64,000 nt of DNA, taken from the NCBI RefSeq assembly GCF_000384035.1, contig NZ_KB913024.1:3125228-3189227 (forward strand), read 5' to 3'. Positions 35,447 to 44,077 of this stretch are shown here, piece by piece. Made by a program: the position numbers and the translations under genes. The stretch is from Actinopolyspora mortivallis DSM 44261 (lineage in GTDB: Bacteria; Actinomycetota; Actinomycetes; Mycobacteriales; Pseudonocardiaceae). Position 1 is the stretch's first letter; every line of letters starts with the position of its first letter. The notes under the pieces are model-generated. The model searched no databases, was not told the DNA's origin, and saw only the letters and a list, made by a program, of their open reading frames with translations.

Positions 35447-36169
35447 ATGACCCACCCCGAGACGGCCGGCGGGAACCGGGACGCCGCTTCCGAACTCGAG
35501 GAACTGATCTTCGAGCGGTTCGAGGTCGGCGCGCTGCTTCCCTCCGAGTCCGAACTCGCGGCACGCCTGGAGGTCAGCAGGCTCACGGTCCGCGAGGCGA
35601 TCCGGGCGCTGCGGGCACGGGGGCTGGTGGAGATCCGCAAGGGACGCCGCCCCCGGGTGACCACGCCGGACGGGGAGCAGATCGGCGACGTGTTCAACGC
35701 CCTGCTGCGTTTCCGCCCGGGTGCTGTCTTCGAGCTGCTGGAGGTCCGCCGTGGCCTCGAAACGCAGACCAGCACGCTGGCCGCCAGCAACGCGGGTGCC
35801 GCGGACATCGCCGCGTTGGAGCAGGCCACGGAGGCGATGCGCCGGGCCGAGGGCCACGCCGAGTACCACGAGGCAGACCTGCGCTTCCACCAGCTGCTCG
35901 CCCGCGCGTCCGGAAACCGGATGCTGGCCGTGCTCATCGACGCGTTGGCGGGCAGTCTGCGCGACAGCATGGCCGTGAGCTACCTCGGACACCACCGTCG
36001 GGGCGGCTCCCACCAGCGGGCCGCCGAGCAACACCGCGAGATACTCGACCGGGTGCGGGACGGCGACCCGGAGGGGGCGGCCGCCGCCATGCGCGGACAC
36101 CTGCGCAGCACCGAACGCGACCTGCGCGCCATGTTCGCGGCCCGGTCCGTGACGGAGGAGGACGAATGA
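35447..36169 (+). CDS. FadR-type GntR regulator of the galactonate locus
   Basis: A 240-residue regulator. The N-terminal winged helix spans about residues 15-80 ('LLPSESELAARLEVSRLTVR' then 'EAIRALRARGLVEIRKGR'). The C-terminal FCD all-helical sensor has the metal/ligand His and Asp residues ('EADLRFHQLLARASGN', 'EQHREILDRVRDGD'). The ATG at 35447 has GAGG 7 nt upstream. It is the first gene of the plus-strand operon and overlaps the lactonase gene by four bases. It probably represses dgoD and its own operon, with galactonate or KDG-type acid as inducer, by analogy with DgoR. Confidence 0.88.
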   Translation: MTHPETAGGNRDAASELEELIFERFEVGALLPSESELAARLEVSRLTVREAIRALRARGLVEIRKGRRPRVTTPDGEQIGDVFNALLRFRPGAVFELLEVRRGLETQTSTLAASNAGAADIAALEQATEAMRRAEGHAEYHEADLRFHQLLARASGNRMLAVLIDALAGSLRDSMAVSYLGHHRRGGSHQRAAEQHREILDRVRDGDPEGAAAAMRGHLRSTERDLRAMFAARSVTEEDE

Positions 36170-37071
36170 CCGCCGAGTCCGCAGTGCCACAGCTGGAGGC
36201 GGAGCAGGCGACCGAAGTCTGCACCGACCACGGGGAAGGGCCGGTCTGGAACGCCGAGACCGGCCAGCTGCACTGGGTGGACATGCTCGCCGGGGAACTG
36301 CTCACCATGGCCCCCGGCGGCGTCATCGCCCGCACCAAGCTCGGCACGGTCGCCGCGGTCGCCCGTCCGATGGTCGGCGGTGGCCTCGTGCTGGCCCTGG
36401 AACGTGGATTCGCGCTGCTGCGGCCGGGCAGGCAGACTCCCGAGTCCCTTCCCCCGCTGTGGAACGATCCCTCCGTCCGGATGAACGACGGCGGGTGCGA
36501 CGCGCTCGGCCGGTTCTACGCCGGCTCGATGGCCTACGACGAGACCCCCGGTCGGGGGACGCTGTGGCGGTTGGACGGTGCGCTGCGCGCCGTCGCGGTC
36601 CTCGACGGAGTGACCATCTCCAACGGGCTCGTCTGGACCCCGGACGGCACCACGGCGTACTACGTGGACACTCCCACCGGACGCGTGGACCGGTTCGACG
36701 TGGACGAACGCGACGGGGAACCGCGCAACCGGCGCCCCGCCGTGCACGTTCCCCCCGAGGTGGGCTATCCCGACGGGATGACACTGGACGCCGAGGGATG
36801 TCTGTGGGTGGCCCTGTGGCAGGGCGGCGCCGTGCACCGCTACGCCCCGGACGGGCGGCTGCTCTGCCGGGTGCGGATCCCCACCCCGCTGGTGACCGCC
36901 TGCGCGTTCGGCGGCCCGGACCTGGCGACCCTCTACGTCACCACCTCCCGCCAGGGCAACGAGGACCCGGACGACGAGGTGGCCGGAGCGCTGTTCCGCG
37001 TCACCCCGGGTGTGCGCGGCGTGCCCACCCACCCCTTCCGGCCCGAGGAGGCCCCGTGGCCCCGGAACTGA
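36166..37071 (+). CDS. SMP-30/gluconolactonase family sugar lactonase
   Basis: A 301-residue six-bladed propeller that opens an aldonolactone, here most likely galactonolactone, to the acid. Metal ligands are visible as the Glu of 'DHGEGPVWNAETG', the Asn in 'ISNGLVWTPDG' and the Asp in 'GYPDGMTLDAEG'. 'MNDGGCDALGRFYAGSM' also matches the family. The ATG overlaps the regulator stop (ATGA), and its end overlaps the kinase gene by 16 bases, so it is tightly coupled. Its place in the operon supplies the substrate assignment. Confidence 0.87.
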   Translation: MTAESAVPQLEAEQATEVCTDHGEGPVWNAETGQLHWVDMLAGELLTMAPGGVIARTKLGTVAAVARPMVGGGLVLALERGFALLRPGRQTPESLPPLWNDPSVRMNDGGCDALGRFYAGSMAYDETPGRGTLWRLDGALRAVAVLDGVTISNGLVWTPDGTTAYYVDTPTGRVDRFDVDERDGEPRNRRPAVHVPPEVGYPDGMTLDAEGCLWVALWQGGAVHRYAPDGRLLCRVRIPTPLVTACAFGGPDLATLYVTTSRQGNEDPDDEVAGALFRVTPGVRGVPTHPFRPEEAPWPRN

Positions 37072-38006
37072 TCACCTTCGGCGAGACGATGGGGCTGCTG
37101 CTGGCCCAACCCGGTCGACCGTTGGAGCAGGCCGAGAGCTTCCGCCGTTCCGTCGCGGGGGCCGAGTCGAACACGGCCGTCGGGCTGACCCGCCTGGGTC
37201 ACTCCGTGGGATGGTTCGGCAGGGTCGGGGACGACCCGTTCGGGCACGCCGCGCTGCGCCTGCTGCGCGGCGAGGGGGTCGACGTGTCCAGAGCCGTCGT
37301 CGACGGATCCCGTCCCACCGGCCTGCTGGTGCGGGACGCACACCCCCACCGCCCCATCGAGGTCTGTTACTACCGCTCCGGCTCGGCGGGCAGCGCCCTC
37401 GCCCCGGAGGACGTGGACGAGGAGTGGCTCTCCTCAGCCCGCCTGCTACACCTGACCGGGATCACCGCGGCGCTCTCCGACAGCGCCCGGCGGGCCACCG
37501 AGCACGCGGTGCGTACCGCCCGCGCCGCCGGGGTGGAGGTGAGCCTGGACCCGAACATCCGCCGCAAACTCGCCGATCCGCAGCGCTGGTGCGCGTTGCT
37601 GCGCCCGCTGGCCGAGAGTGCCGACCTGGTTCTCAGCGGAGCGGACGAGGGACGGGAGATCAGCGGGTGTTCCGAGGACCGGGCGGCCGCCGAGTGGTTC
37701 CTCCATCGGGGGGCGTCGCTGGTGGTGTTCAAGCTGGGCGCCCGGGGGACATGGGCCACCGACGGCCACCAGGAGTGGTTCCGACCCGCGGCGAAGGTGC
37801 CCACCGTGGACCCGGTGGGGGCCGGAGACGCCTTCAACGCCGGGTTCCTGTCCGCCCGACTGCGCGGACTGGAGCTGGGTGAGGCGCTGAACGAGGCGAC
37901 CGTGGTCGCCGGAAACGTGGTCCAGGTCGCCGGGGACATGGACGGGTTGCCGACCCCGGAGCTGCGGGAACTGACCCGGCACTCCGAGCAGGTCACCGCC
38001 CGCTGA
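37056..38006 (+). CDS. PfkB-family sugar kinase, probable 2-keto-3-deoxygalactonate/gluconate kinase
   Basis: A 316-residue ribokinase-fold kinase. The N-terminal 'FGETMGLLLAQPG' and 'AGAESNTAVGLTRLGHSVGW' are characteristic of KDG-type kinases. 'SLDPNIRRKLA' and 'DPVGAGDAFNAGFL' (the anion hole and catalytic Asp) complete the family set. The GTG at 37056 lies inside the end of the lactonase gene and has GAGGAG just upstream. It should phosphorylate 2-keto-3-deoxygalactonate for the aldolase encoded next. KDG versus KDGal cannot be separated by sequence; the neighbouring dgoD favours galactonate. Confidence 0.88.
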   Translation: MAPELITFGETMGLLLAQPGRPLEQAESFRRSVAGAESNTAVGLTRLGHSVGWFGRVGDDPFGHAALRLLRGEGVDVSRAVVDGSRPTGLLVRDAHPHRPIEVCYYRSGSAGSALAPEDVDEEWLSSARLLHLTGITAALSDSARRATEHAVRTARAAGVEVSLDPNIRRKLADPQRWCALLRPLAESADLVLSGADEGREISGCSEDRAAAEWFLHRGASLVVFKLGARGTWATDGHQEWFRPAAKVPTVDPVGAGDAFNAGFLSARLRGLELGEALNEATVVAGNVVQVAGDMDGLPTPELRELTRHSEQVTAR

Positions 38007-38035
38007 ACACCGAGACCGAACCGGGAGAGTGAGCC

Positions 38036-38659
38036 GTGTACCGCTGGCAGATCATGAGTGCCGTCGCCGAGCACGGGGTGGTGGGGATCGTCCGTGCGGA
38101 CACGGCGGAGCGGGCCACCGACCGCGCCCGGCGCTGCCTGGAGGCGGGGCTGTCCGTGCTGGAGGTATCCCTGACCACCCCGGAGGCCACCGAGGTGGTG
38201 CGGACCCTGCGCCGGGAGCACCCCGACGCGCTGGTCGGAGCGGGCACCGTGCTCGACTCCGGATCCGCCCACGCCGCGGTCTCCGCCGGGGCCAGGTTCC
38301 TGGTCGCACCCTCGCTGGACGAGGAGGTGCTGCGTACCGGCCACCGGTACGGAGCGGCCGTCATCCCCGGCGCGGACACTCCCACCGAGATCGTGCGGGC
38401 GCTGAGCGCCGGGGCGGACGCGGTCAAACTGTTCCCGGCACGGGCCTGGAGCCCACGGCTGGTGCGGGACGTACTCGAACCGCTGCCGCAGGCCCCGGTG
38501 ATCCCCACCGGGGGGATCACCGTCGACGACGCACCGGAGTGGGTGGCGGCCGGAGCGGTGGCCGTCGGCATGGGATCGGCGCTGTCCTCCGGAACCGTGG
38601 AGGAGATCTCCGAACGGGTCACCACCCTGCGGGAACGGATCCGGGCGGCACGGGACTGA
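38036..38659 (+). CDS. 2-keto-3-deoxy-6-phosphogalactonate/gluconate aldolase
   Basis: A 207-residue class I aldolase of the KDPG family that splits the phosphorylated keto-deoxy acid to pyruvate and glyceraldehyde 3-phosphate. It has 'GIVRADTAERATDRARRCLE' at the start, 'LVGAGTVLDSG' with the catalytic Glu neighbourhood, the Schiff-base Lys in 'ADAVKLFPAR' and the phosphate-binding 'IPTGGIT' and 'GMGSAL'. The GTG at 38036 is preceded by GGGAG. It lies 29 bp after the kinase gene and ends the operon, converging with the GH3 gene after 22 bp. Confidence 0.9.
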   Translation: MYRWQIMSAVAEHGVVGIVRADTAERATDRARRCLEAGLSVLEVSLTTPEATEVVRTLRREHPDALVGAGTVLDSGSAHAAVSAGARFLVAPSLDEEVLRTGHRYGAAVIPGADTPTEIVRALSAGADAVKLFPARAWSPRLVRDVLEPLPQAPVIPTGGITVDDAPEWVAAGAVAVGMGSALSSGTVEEISERVTTLRERIRAARD

Positions 38660-38681
38660 CCCACGGCCGACGGGGCGGCTC

Positions 38682-41126
38682 TCAGTGTGTGTCCCTCGAG
38701 ATCCCCCGCGTCTCCCGCCGGAAGGGGATACCGCCCACGATCCGGCCTCCCACCGCCTCGGCCGCCGTACGCAGGACCCGGACTCCCGTGGAGACACGCC
38801 TGCCGTTGAGCGCGTCCACGAGCAGGTCGACGACCTCGCCCCGCAGCCTGCCGCCGGACAGCCGCGCGAGCCCGCGTAGCGGCATCTCGGACAGGACTCG
38901 GTCGAGCGTTCCCGTGACGGCTCCCTCCCCGAGCGCGTCCTCCCCCACGGGCGTGGCACGCCGCAGCACCCGCGCGAACAGCCCGCCGAGTGCGGTGGAG
39001 GAGATCTCGGCGACGGTGGACTCACGAGTGAAGGGAAGCACCGCCCGGGGAGTGGGCACCGGCCCGCCCAGCCGCTGGCGGAAGGCCGCGTCGTCGGTGG
39101 CCACCGGCGGGGTCGTGGGAGGCTCGGGTGAGGTGCTCACTCCCTCGGTGAGCTCGACGGGGAGGGTGTGGACGACGTCGGCGCTGGAACGTGCCACCTC
39201 GATGTCGAAGGTTCCACGGGGGACGGTCCACTCCGCCCGCTCCACGTCGTAGTAGGCGAACGCCCGGGGGCCGAGTTCGACCTCGACCGTGGTGCTCCGG
39301 CCGGGGTCGAGTCGGACCTTGGCGAACCCCCGCAACTCCCGGCGGGGACGCAGCACCACCCCGGTGCGGTCGTGCACGTAGACCTGCACCACCTCGGAAC
39401 CGCCGCGGTCTCCGGTGTTGGTCACTTCCAGGGAGACCGTCACCGACTCCTCCGCACCGAGGCGTTGCCGGTCCACCGTGGCCGCCCCCCACTCGAAGGT
39501 GGTGTATCCGAGCCCGTGCCCGAAGGGGAACAGCGGCCTCACCCCGGAGGTGGTGTGGTGGCGGTAGCCGACGAACAGTCCCTCGCGGTGCTCCACCTGG
39601 TGCGGCCGGCCGGGGAAGAAGGGATTGGCGGCCACGTCGGAGACCGCGACGGGCAGGCTCTCGGCCAGCCGACCCGCCGGTTCGACGTCACCGTGGAGCA
39701 CGTCCACCAGCGCCGCCCCACCGGCCTGCCCGCCCAGGTAGCACTCCAGGATCGCGGCGGGCCGGTCCACCCACGGCATCGCCACGGGGGCCCCGTTCGA
39801 CAGCGCCACCACCGTCCTGGGGTTGGCCGCGCACACCGCGTTGATCAGGTCGTCGTGCTGGGCGGGCAGGCCGAGGTCCTGTCGGTCGACGCCCTCGGTC
39901 TCGTAGGCTCCGGGCAGACCGGCCAGCACCACGGCCACGTCGGCCCGCCGGGCCGCCTCGACCGCCTCCGCGACCAAGGTGGGGTTCCGCTCGGAGTCGC
40001 CCGGCTCGTAGCCCCTGGCGTAGTGGGGGTTCACTCCCCGGCCGCGGAGTTCCTCCAGGGCCGTGTCCAGCTGGGTGGGGGTGACCAGAGAGCTGCCGTT
40101 GCCCTGGTAGCGGGGCGACTCGGCGAAGGCACCGATCAGTGCCACCGTGCGCTGCCGGGACAGCGGCAGCGTTCCGTCGTTGGTCAGCAGCACGGTGCCC
40201 TCGGCGGCGGCCCGCCGGGCCAGCGCGTGGTGCCGTTCGACGGGAAATCCGCCCGACCCGTCCCGGGGCGCACGCCCCACCAGCTCCAGGACACGTCGCG
40301 CGCTGTCGGTGACGTGCTCGCGCTCCAGCCGCCCGGAACGCACCGCTGCGAGCACCTCCCGGTCGGAGTCACCGGCTGTTCCGGGCATCTCCAGGTCGGT
40401 GCCCGCCCGGACGGCGGCGGCCCGGTCCTCGACGGCACCCCAGTCACTGACGACCAGCCCGTCGAAGCCCCACTGGCCGCGCAGGACCATCGACAGCAGC
40501 CGCGGGTTGTCGGTGCAGTGGAGGCCGTTGAGTCTGTTGTAGGCGGCCATCACCGCCCACGGCCGTGCGGTGAGCGCGTGCTCGAACCCGGCCAGGTAGA
40601 GCTCGCGGAGCGTGCGCTCGTCGACCACCGCGTCGACGACGAAACGGTGCGACTCCTGGTTGTTGACGGCGAAGTGCTTGAGGCAGGCGCCGACGCCACG
40701 GCTCTGGATGCCGCGCACCATCGCCGCGGCCATACGCCCGCTGACCAGGGGATCCTCGGAGAGGTACTCGAAGTTGCGCCCGCCCAACGGGTGGCGTTTG
40801 ATGTTCATGCCCGGCCCGAGGGCCACCGCGACCCCCAGGGCACGGGCCTCGGTGCCCAACGCGCGGCCGACCTCCTCGACGAGTTCCTCGTCCCAACTGC
40901 TGGCCAGGGTGACGGCCGTGGGAAAGCAGGTCGCCGGTTCGTTGTGGGACAGGTCGAACCGCTCGGAGGTGGCCGACTGGGCCCGTATCCCGTGGGGTCC
41001 GTCGGTGAGCGTCACGGCGGGCACCCCGTGTTCGGGAACCGGGCGGGTGTGCCAGAAGTCGCCGCCCGAGAGCAGGCGGACCCGCTGTTCGAGGGTCAGT
41101 TCGTCGACGTCGGGAAGCTCCGTCAT
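38682..41126 (-). CDS. GH3-family beta-glucosidase-type glycosidase
   Basis: An 814-residue family 3 glycoside hydrolase without a signal peptide, so probably intracellular. The barrel domain shows 'VPAVTLTDGPHGIRAQ', 'ALGPGMNIKRHPLGGRNFEY', 'LKHFAVNNQESHR' and the nucleophile Asp in 'GLVVSDWGAVED'. The middle alpha/beta domain has the family 'SNGAPVAMPW' and 'YLGGQAGGAALVDVLHG'. A fibronectin III-like domain follows ('RELRGFAKVRLDPG'). The last 120 residues are not typical and may bind another protein. The ATG at 41126 has AGGAG seven bases upstream. It likely releases glucose or galactose from oligosaccharides; activity cannot be narrowed further. Confidence 0.9.
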   Translation of the reverse strand: MTELPDVDELTLEQRVRLLSGGDFWHTRPVPEHGVPAVTLTDGPHGIRAQSATSERFDLSHNEPATCFPTAVTLASSWDEELVEEVGRALGTEARALGVAVALGPGMNIKRHPLGGRNFEYLSEDPLVSGRMAAAMVRGIQSRGVGACLKHFAVNNQESHRFVVDAVVDERTLRELYLAGFEHALTARPWAVMAAYNRLNGLHCTDNPRLLSMVLRGQWGFDGLVVSDWGAVEDRAAAVRAGTDLEMPGTAGDSDREVLAAVRSGRLEREHVTDSARRVLELVGRAPRDGSGGFPVERHHALARRAAAEGTVLLTNDGTLPLSRQRTVALIGAFAESPRYQGNGSSLVTPTQLDTALEELRGRGVNPHYARGYEPGDSERNPTLVAEAVEAARRADVAVVLAGLPGAYETEGVDRQDLGLPAQHDDLINAVCAANPRTVVALSNGAPVAMPWVDRPAAILECYLGGQAGGAALVDVLHGDVEPAGRLAESLPVAVSDVAANPFFPGRPHQVEHREGLFVGYRHHTTSGVRPLFPFGHGLGYTTFEWGAATVDRQRLGAEESVTVSLEVTNTGDRGGSEVVQVYVHDRTGVVLRPRRELRGFAKVRLDPGRSTTVEVELGPRAFAYYDVERAEWTVPRGTFDIEVARSSADVVHTLPVELTEGVSTSPEPPTTPPVATDDAAFRQRLGGPVPTPRAVLPFTRESTVAEISSTALGGLFARVLRRATPVGEDALGEGAVTGTLDRVLSEMPLRGLARLSGGRLRGEVVDLLVDALNGRRVSTGVRVLRTAAEAVGGRIVGGIPFRRETRGISRDTH

Positions 41127-41370
41127 GGGCTCGCTCCTGGTTGCGCGGGTGGTTTCCGGCACCGGCGGATCACCGTTGGAGGTGGCCACGAACGGTTTCC
41201 CACCTCGGGGAACGCACAGGGTTACGGGACTCGCTCGGACAGCTCGGAGCGACCGGCAGACGAACCGAGGTCCGGTGCGCGGTGCCTTCCTCCCACGCTA
41301 ACCGGCCGAGGGACCGGCGTCCTCTCGCTCGGAGGGCGCGGAGACCGGACCCGCGTGGGATGGAGCGACG

Positions 41371-41613
41371 TCAGCCTCGGGCGAGGTCGTCGAACTCTCC
41401 CGCCTTGCAGCCGTTGATCCACGCCGCCATCTCCGCACGGGTGAAGACCACCACTCCCGCGTCCGGATGGTTGCTGTTGCGAACGGCGACCGTGCCGTCG
41501 GAGAGCGCCGCTGTCTCCACACACTGGCCTTGGTCATTGCTGAAGCTGGACTTGCGCCAGGTGACGGTGTCCAGTTCTTCCGCGATACTTCTCGGACGCA
41601 GGGGGCTGGTCAT
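41371..41613 (-). CDS. DUF397 family protein
   Basis: An 80-residue protein with the DUF397 core 'TWRKSSFSNDQGQCVETAAL', then 'VAVRNSNHPDAGVVVF' and an ending 'INGCKAGEFDDLARG'. Such proteins occur by the dozen in actinomycetes, usually after a DUF5753 helix-turn-helix regulator, and some pairs behave as toxin-antitoxin-like or developmental switches (BldB/AbaA-linked WhiJ systems). Here the ATG still overlaps the stop of such a regulator (ATGA), but that partner is reduced to its C-terminus. The gene itself is intact. Confidence 0.9.
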   Translation of the reverse strand: MTSPLRPRSIAEELDTVTWRKSSFSNDQGQCVETAALSDGTVAVRNSNHPDAGVVVFTRAEMAAWINGCKAGEFDDLARG

Positions 41614-41828
41614 TGTCCGTACTCCTCAGCGATGTCGCGAATCATCGCGACCGACTCGTCCGGCCGCAGGGCATGGGCACACAGATGCTCGAAGGCCATT
41701 GTATGGGTTTTGATCTCGGTGGGGGTTTCCAGGTAGACGGCGCCGGAACGATGCTCGATGTAGACCACCCCGGGATCGGTGGGCCACGGAAGACGATGCA
41801 GCGAGCTCCCAAAGCAGATTGATACCGC
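41610..41828 (-). pseudogene. Truncated DUF5753 (Scr1/WhiJ-type) regulator, C-terminal remnant
   Basis: Seventy-two codons without a start, bounded upstream by an in-frame TGA (41831-41829). The translated end includes 'PTDPGVVYIEHRSGAVYLE', 'TMAFEHLCAHALRPDES' and 'MIRDIAEEYGQ', which match the C-terminal half of DUF5753 regulators that pair with DUF397 proteins. The helix-turn-helix half is missing. The stop still overlaps the DUF397 start as ATGA, showing that this was the normal two-gene unit. Confidence 0.75.
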
Positions 41829-42138
41829 TCACACGAAGGAATCAGTACTGACGGGGATACGGGACGTCATCAGACTGACACTGCTCGACGACACCCAATT
41901 CAATGTCAAGGACGACTTCGTGACGAACAGGATCAGGATCGGGCAGTTCCACCAGGACTGCGAAACACGAGCAGCACGAAACCTCCGGATTCGCGGTGCG
42001 GCGTCCCTGTCACCCGCCGAGAGATCTCACACGACCGGACAGGTCCCCACTGCTCGGAACTCGAGAGACACCGTAAAGACGTGGATTCCCTCGAACAGCG
42101 ACAGCTAACCCCACACCACCGGCAGCGTCGGTACGCCC
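41829..42138. other. Decayed region, no intact gene
   Basis: About 310 bp of lower GC than its neighbours. A minus-strand fragment ('SGGFVLLVF' in one frame, 'LVELPDPDPV' in the next) faintly recalls the middle of DUF5753 proteins, which suggests frameshifted remains. Plus-strand frames lack recognisable features. Confidence 0.35.
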
Positions 42139-42519
42139 CAGGAAGACCTCCGTGCGCTCGTTAGAGAATTTTCCGGTATCGCTGTGATCATCGGAAGCGA
42201 AGAAGGTGTCCAACCGGAGATCTTCTGGGGCGACACGTTCTTCTCCACGCCCCGAACAACGACCCCACAGGAGACGTCGCGTACCGTTCACCACGATCGT
42301 CACCAAGGACTACGACGGGTGGTACACCGTCTCGGAGTTGAACAGGGCCGGGGTGTTCCGGCTCAACCTCGCGATGGGCCGGACTGTTCTCGAAGAACTC
42401 ATCGGGTATCCGCCCGCCGAACACGAACACCATACCGACCGCTTCGACTACACCGCCCTCGACAGGATCCCCTGCATCCGGTGCACAGCATCCGCGGCGG
42501 ATGGATCCGCATCGTTTAG
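42139..42519 (+). pseudogene. Frameshifted DUF6194-like gene
   Basis: Three segments that together resemble DUF6194: 'IIGSEEGVQPEIFWGDTFF' in frame 1, then 'VPFTTIVTKDYDGWYTV' through 'ELNRAGVFRLNLAMGRTV' in another frame, then 'HPVHSIRGGWIRIV' back in the first. Two compensating frame changes (around 42275 and 42470) and a missing start make this a pseudogene unless the sequence has errors. The family has no known function and is common in accessory regions of actinomycetes. Confidence 0.55.
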
Positions 42520-42824
42520 CCACGGAGCAGGCGCGCTCGCTACTCGTCGATGCCACGCTCGAGAGTCGAGGGCGGGACAACACGGGCGCGATCCACGAAG
42601 CCGTGAGCCTCCGAGTTGGATCCACGGGCAGCATCTCGGGCTCACGGCTGCTCACCGGTCCCGAAGCGGACGAATCACGTCAACGTGATCATTACCGACG
42701 TCACCGTGAACCAAAGCGTCTCGATCCCGACCTTCCGCTTCCCCGCCCATGACAATAACGAGGCCGCTCCGCCTCACCAGCGGAAACGGCCTCGAAAGGA
42801 ATGGGCACATCATGCCAAAGTCGG
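42520..42824. other. Intergenic patch with a possible PP2C tail fragment
   Basis: About 305 bp between the DUF6194 remnant and tRNA-Ala. A plus-strand stretch 'EQARSLLVDATLESRGRDN' looks like the C-terminal end of a PP2C phosphatase, without the rest of the gene. Support is weak. Confidence 0.3.
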
Positions 42825-42897
42825 TGGAGCTGCGGGGAATCGAACCCCGGACCTTCTCGATGCGAACGAGACGCGCTACCAACTGCGCTACAGCCCC
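42825..42897 (-). tRNA. tRNA-Ala (anticodon CGC)
   Basis: A 73-nt cloverleaf on the minus strand. The acceptor stem GGGGCTG pairs with CAGCTCC (one G-U), the D-arm is TAGCGCAGTTGGTAGCGC, the anticodon arm is TCTCG-TTCGCAT-CGAGA with anticodon CGC, and the T-arm contains GGTTCGATTCC. The discriminator is A, and CCA is not encoded. It adjoins a patch of decayed accessory genes on its 3' side. Confidence 0.95.
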
Positions 42898-42994
42898 TTG
42901 CTGTTGTCCCCCGGTGTCCTCACCGAGTTCCTCCACAGCCTAGCACCCGGCGAGGCGGGGGCTGACACACCCCCACCCCTCGCGGCGAGCATGC

Positions 42995-43822
42995 TCATTC
43001 TCCCACCGCACGGCGGTACGGCTGCCAGAGACGGTCGTCCAGTTCGTCGAACTCCGGATCCTCGTCGTCGATGTCGAGCACCTCCACGCCGGAACCGCCC
43101 ACGCCCCGTGGGCCGCCGACCGGTCCGGACTCGCCGTCGGTGTCGAACTCGTCCTCCTCCGCACGCTCCCGCCGCCGCACGGACCCGCCGCCGGCGTCCT
43201 GCTCGGCGGCCCGGTCGGAACCACCGTTCATCCGAGCCAGCCTGCGGTTGCGCACGTCCTCCTCGATGCGCACCTGGCGACGCAGGTAGCCCAGATACCC
43301 CACCAGGGAGAGGTCGGTGATCCCGTGCACCCACCACAGCACCGGCCAGAAGAAGCCCGCCAACACGGCGGTGACCAAGGCCACGACGAGCATGACGAGC
43401 ACGGTCCGCTGGCGGCGGGCGTACTTGGCCCGGGCCGCCAGCGCCGCGGCGTCCGGGTCGAACCCACCGCGCCCGGGGCGGTAGCGACGTCCGGAGCGCA
43501 CGTCCTCACCACGCACGTCCTGCCGCTGTTCCGCTCCCGGCGTGTCGAACTCCTCGTCGGCCTCCGGATCGTCGACCGCATCCTGTTCGGTGTCCGGATC
43601 GACCCTGTTCTCCCTGTCGGGCATCGCGAGCGCCTCCCTGCCCCTGTTCCCGCCGGAGCCACCGGCCGTTCTCGGAGGTGCCCCTCCCCCACGTCGGACC
43701 ACCCTGGCCGCCAGGGCGGTGTCCGTCGGTCGGGAGACCTCCTGCCTGCGGCGCGCGAACATGGGCACCAGAACGATAAGCCATGCCACCGCCAATGCCA
43801 CGAAAATCAGCGAGCTGAGCAC
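42995..43822 (-). CDS. sepX: Divisome membrane protein SepX/GlpR
   Basis: A 275-residue membrane protein. An N-terminal helix ('SLIFVALAVAWLIVLVPMF') is followed by a basic loop ('ARRRQEVSRPTD'), a long charged linker, two more hydrophobic helices ('LVMLVVALVTAVLAGFF' and 'LSLVGYLGYLRRQ') and an acidic tail. This layout matches SepX of Streptomyces and GlpR of Corynebacterium, a membrane partner of the gephyrin-like Glp and of the FtsZ ring. The glp gene is two genes upstream, the same order as in mycobacteria (Rv0994-Rv0996). The GTG at 43822 lies after a GGGGGAGG sequence. Confidence 0.82.
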   Translation of the reverse strand: MLSSLIFVALAVAWLIVLVPMFARRRQEVSRPTDTALAARVVRRGGGAPPRTAGGSGGNRGREALAMPDRENRVDPDTEQDAVDDPEADEEFDTPGAEQRQDVRGEDVRSGRRYRPGRGGFDPDAAALAARAKYARRQRTVLVMLVVALVTAVLAGFFWPVLWWVHGITDLSLVGYLGYLRRQVRIEEDVRNRRLARMNGGSDRAAEQDAGGGSVRRRERAEEDEFDTDGESGPVGGPRGVGGSGVEVLDIDDEDPEFDELDDRLWQPYRRAVGE

Positions 43823-44077
43823 ACCTCGCCACCTCCCCCTGGCACACGGCGGCACACACCTGCACTGTCCACGTTATCCAGAACGCCCGTTCGTGTCTTG
43901 GAGGCACGCCGTCCCGGACGGGTTTCCACACACCTCCAAGTTCACCCCAAAGGAGGAAAACGTGCTTCCGGACACGCCGGAAAGACCCACAATCACCCCC
44001 GAAAAGAGCAGTGGATCCACCGACGTCGTGTCCCGAGCCCCCTGCTCCGGCAGCCCCACACGAGCTCCCCACCGGGG

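Noticed and set aside
41779-42108. Plus-strand 109-codon frame in the decayed patch
   Set aside because: It has no homologous features or ribosome site, and it overlaps the DUF5753 remnant on the other strand.
42206-42688. 160-codon frame as an intact gene
   Set aside because: Only its middle resembles DUF6194. Both ends of the family lie in another frame, so it is treated as part of a pseudogene.
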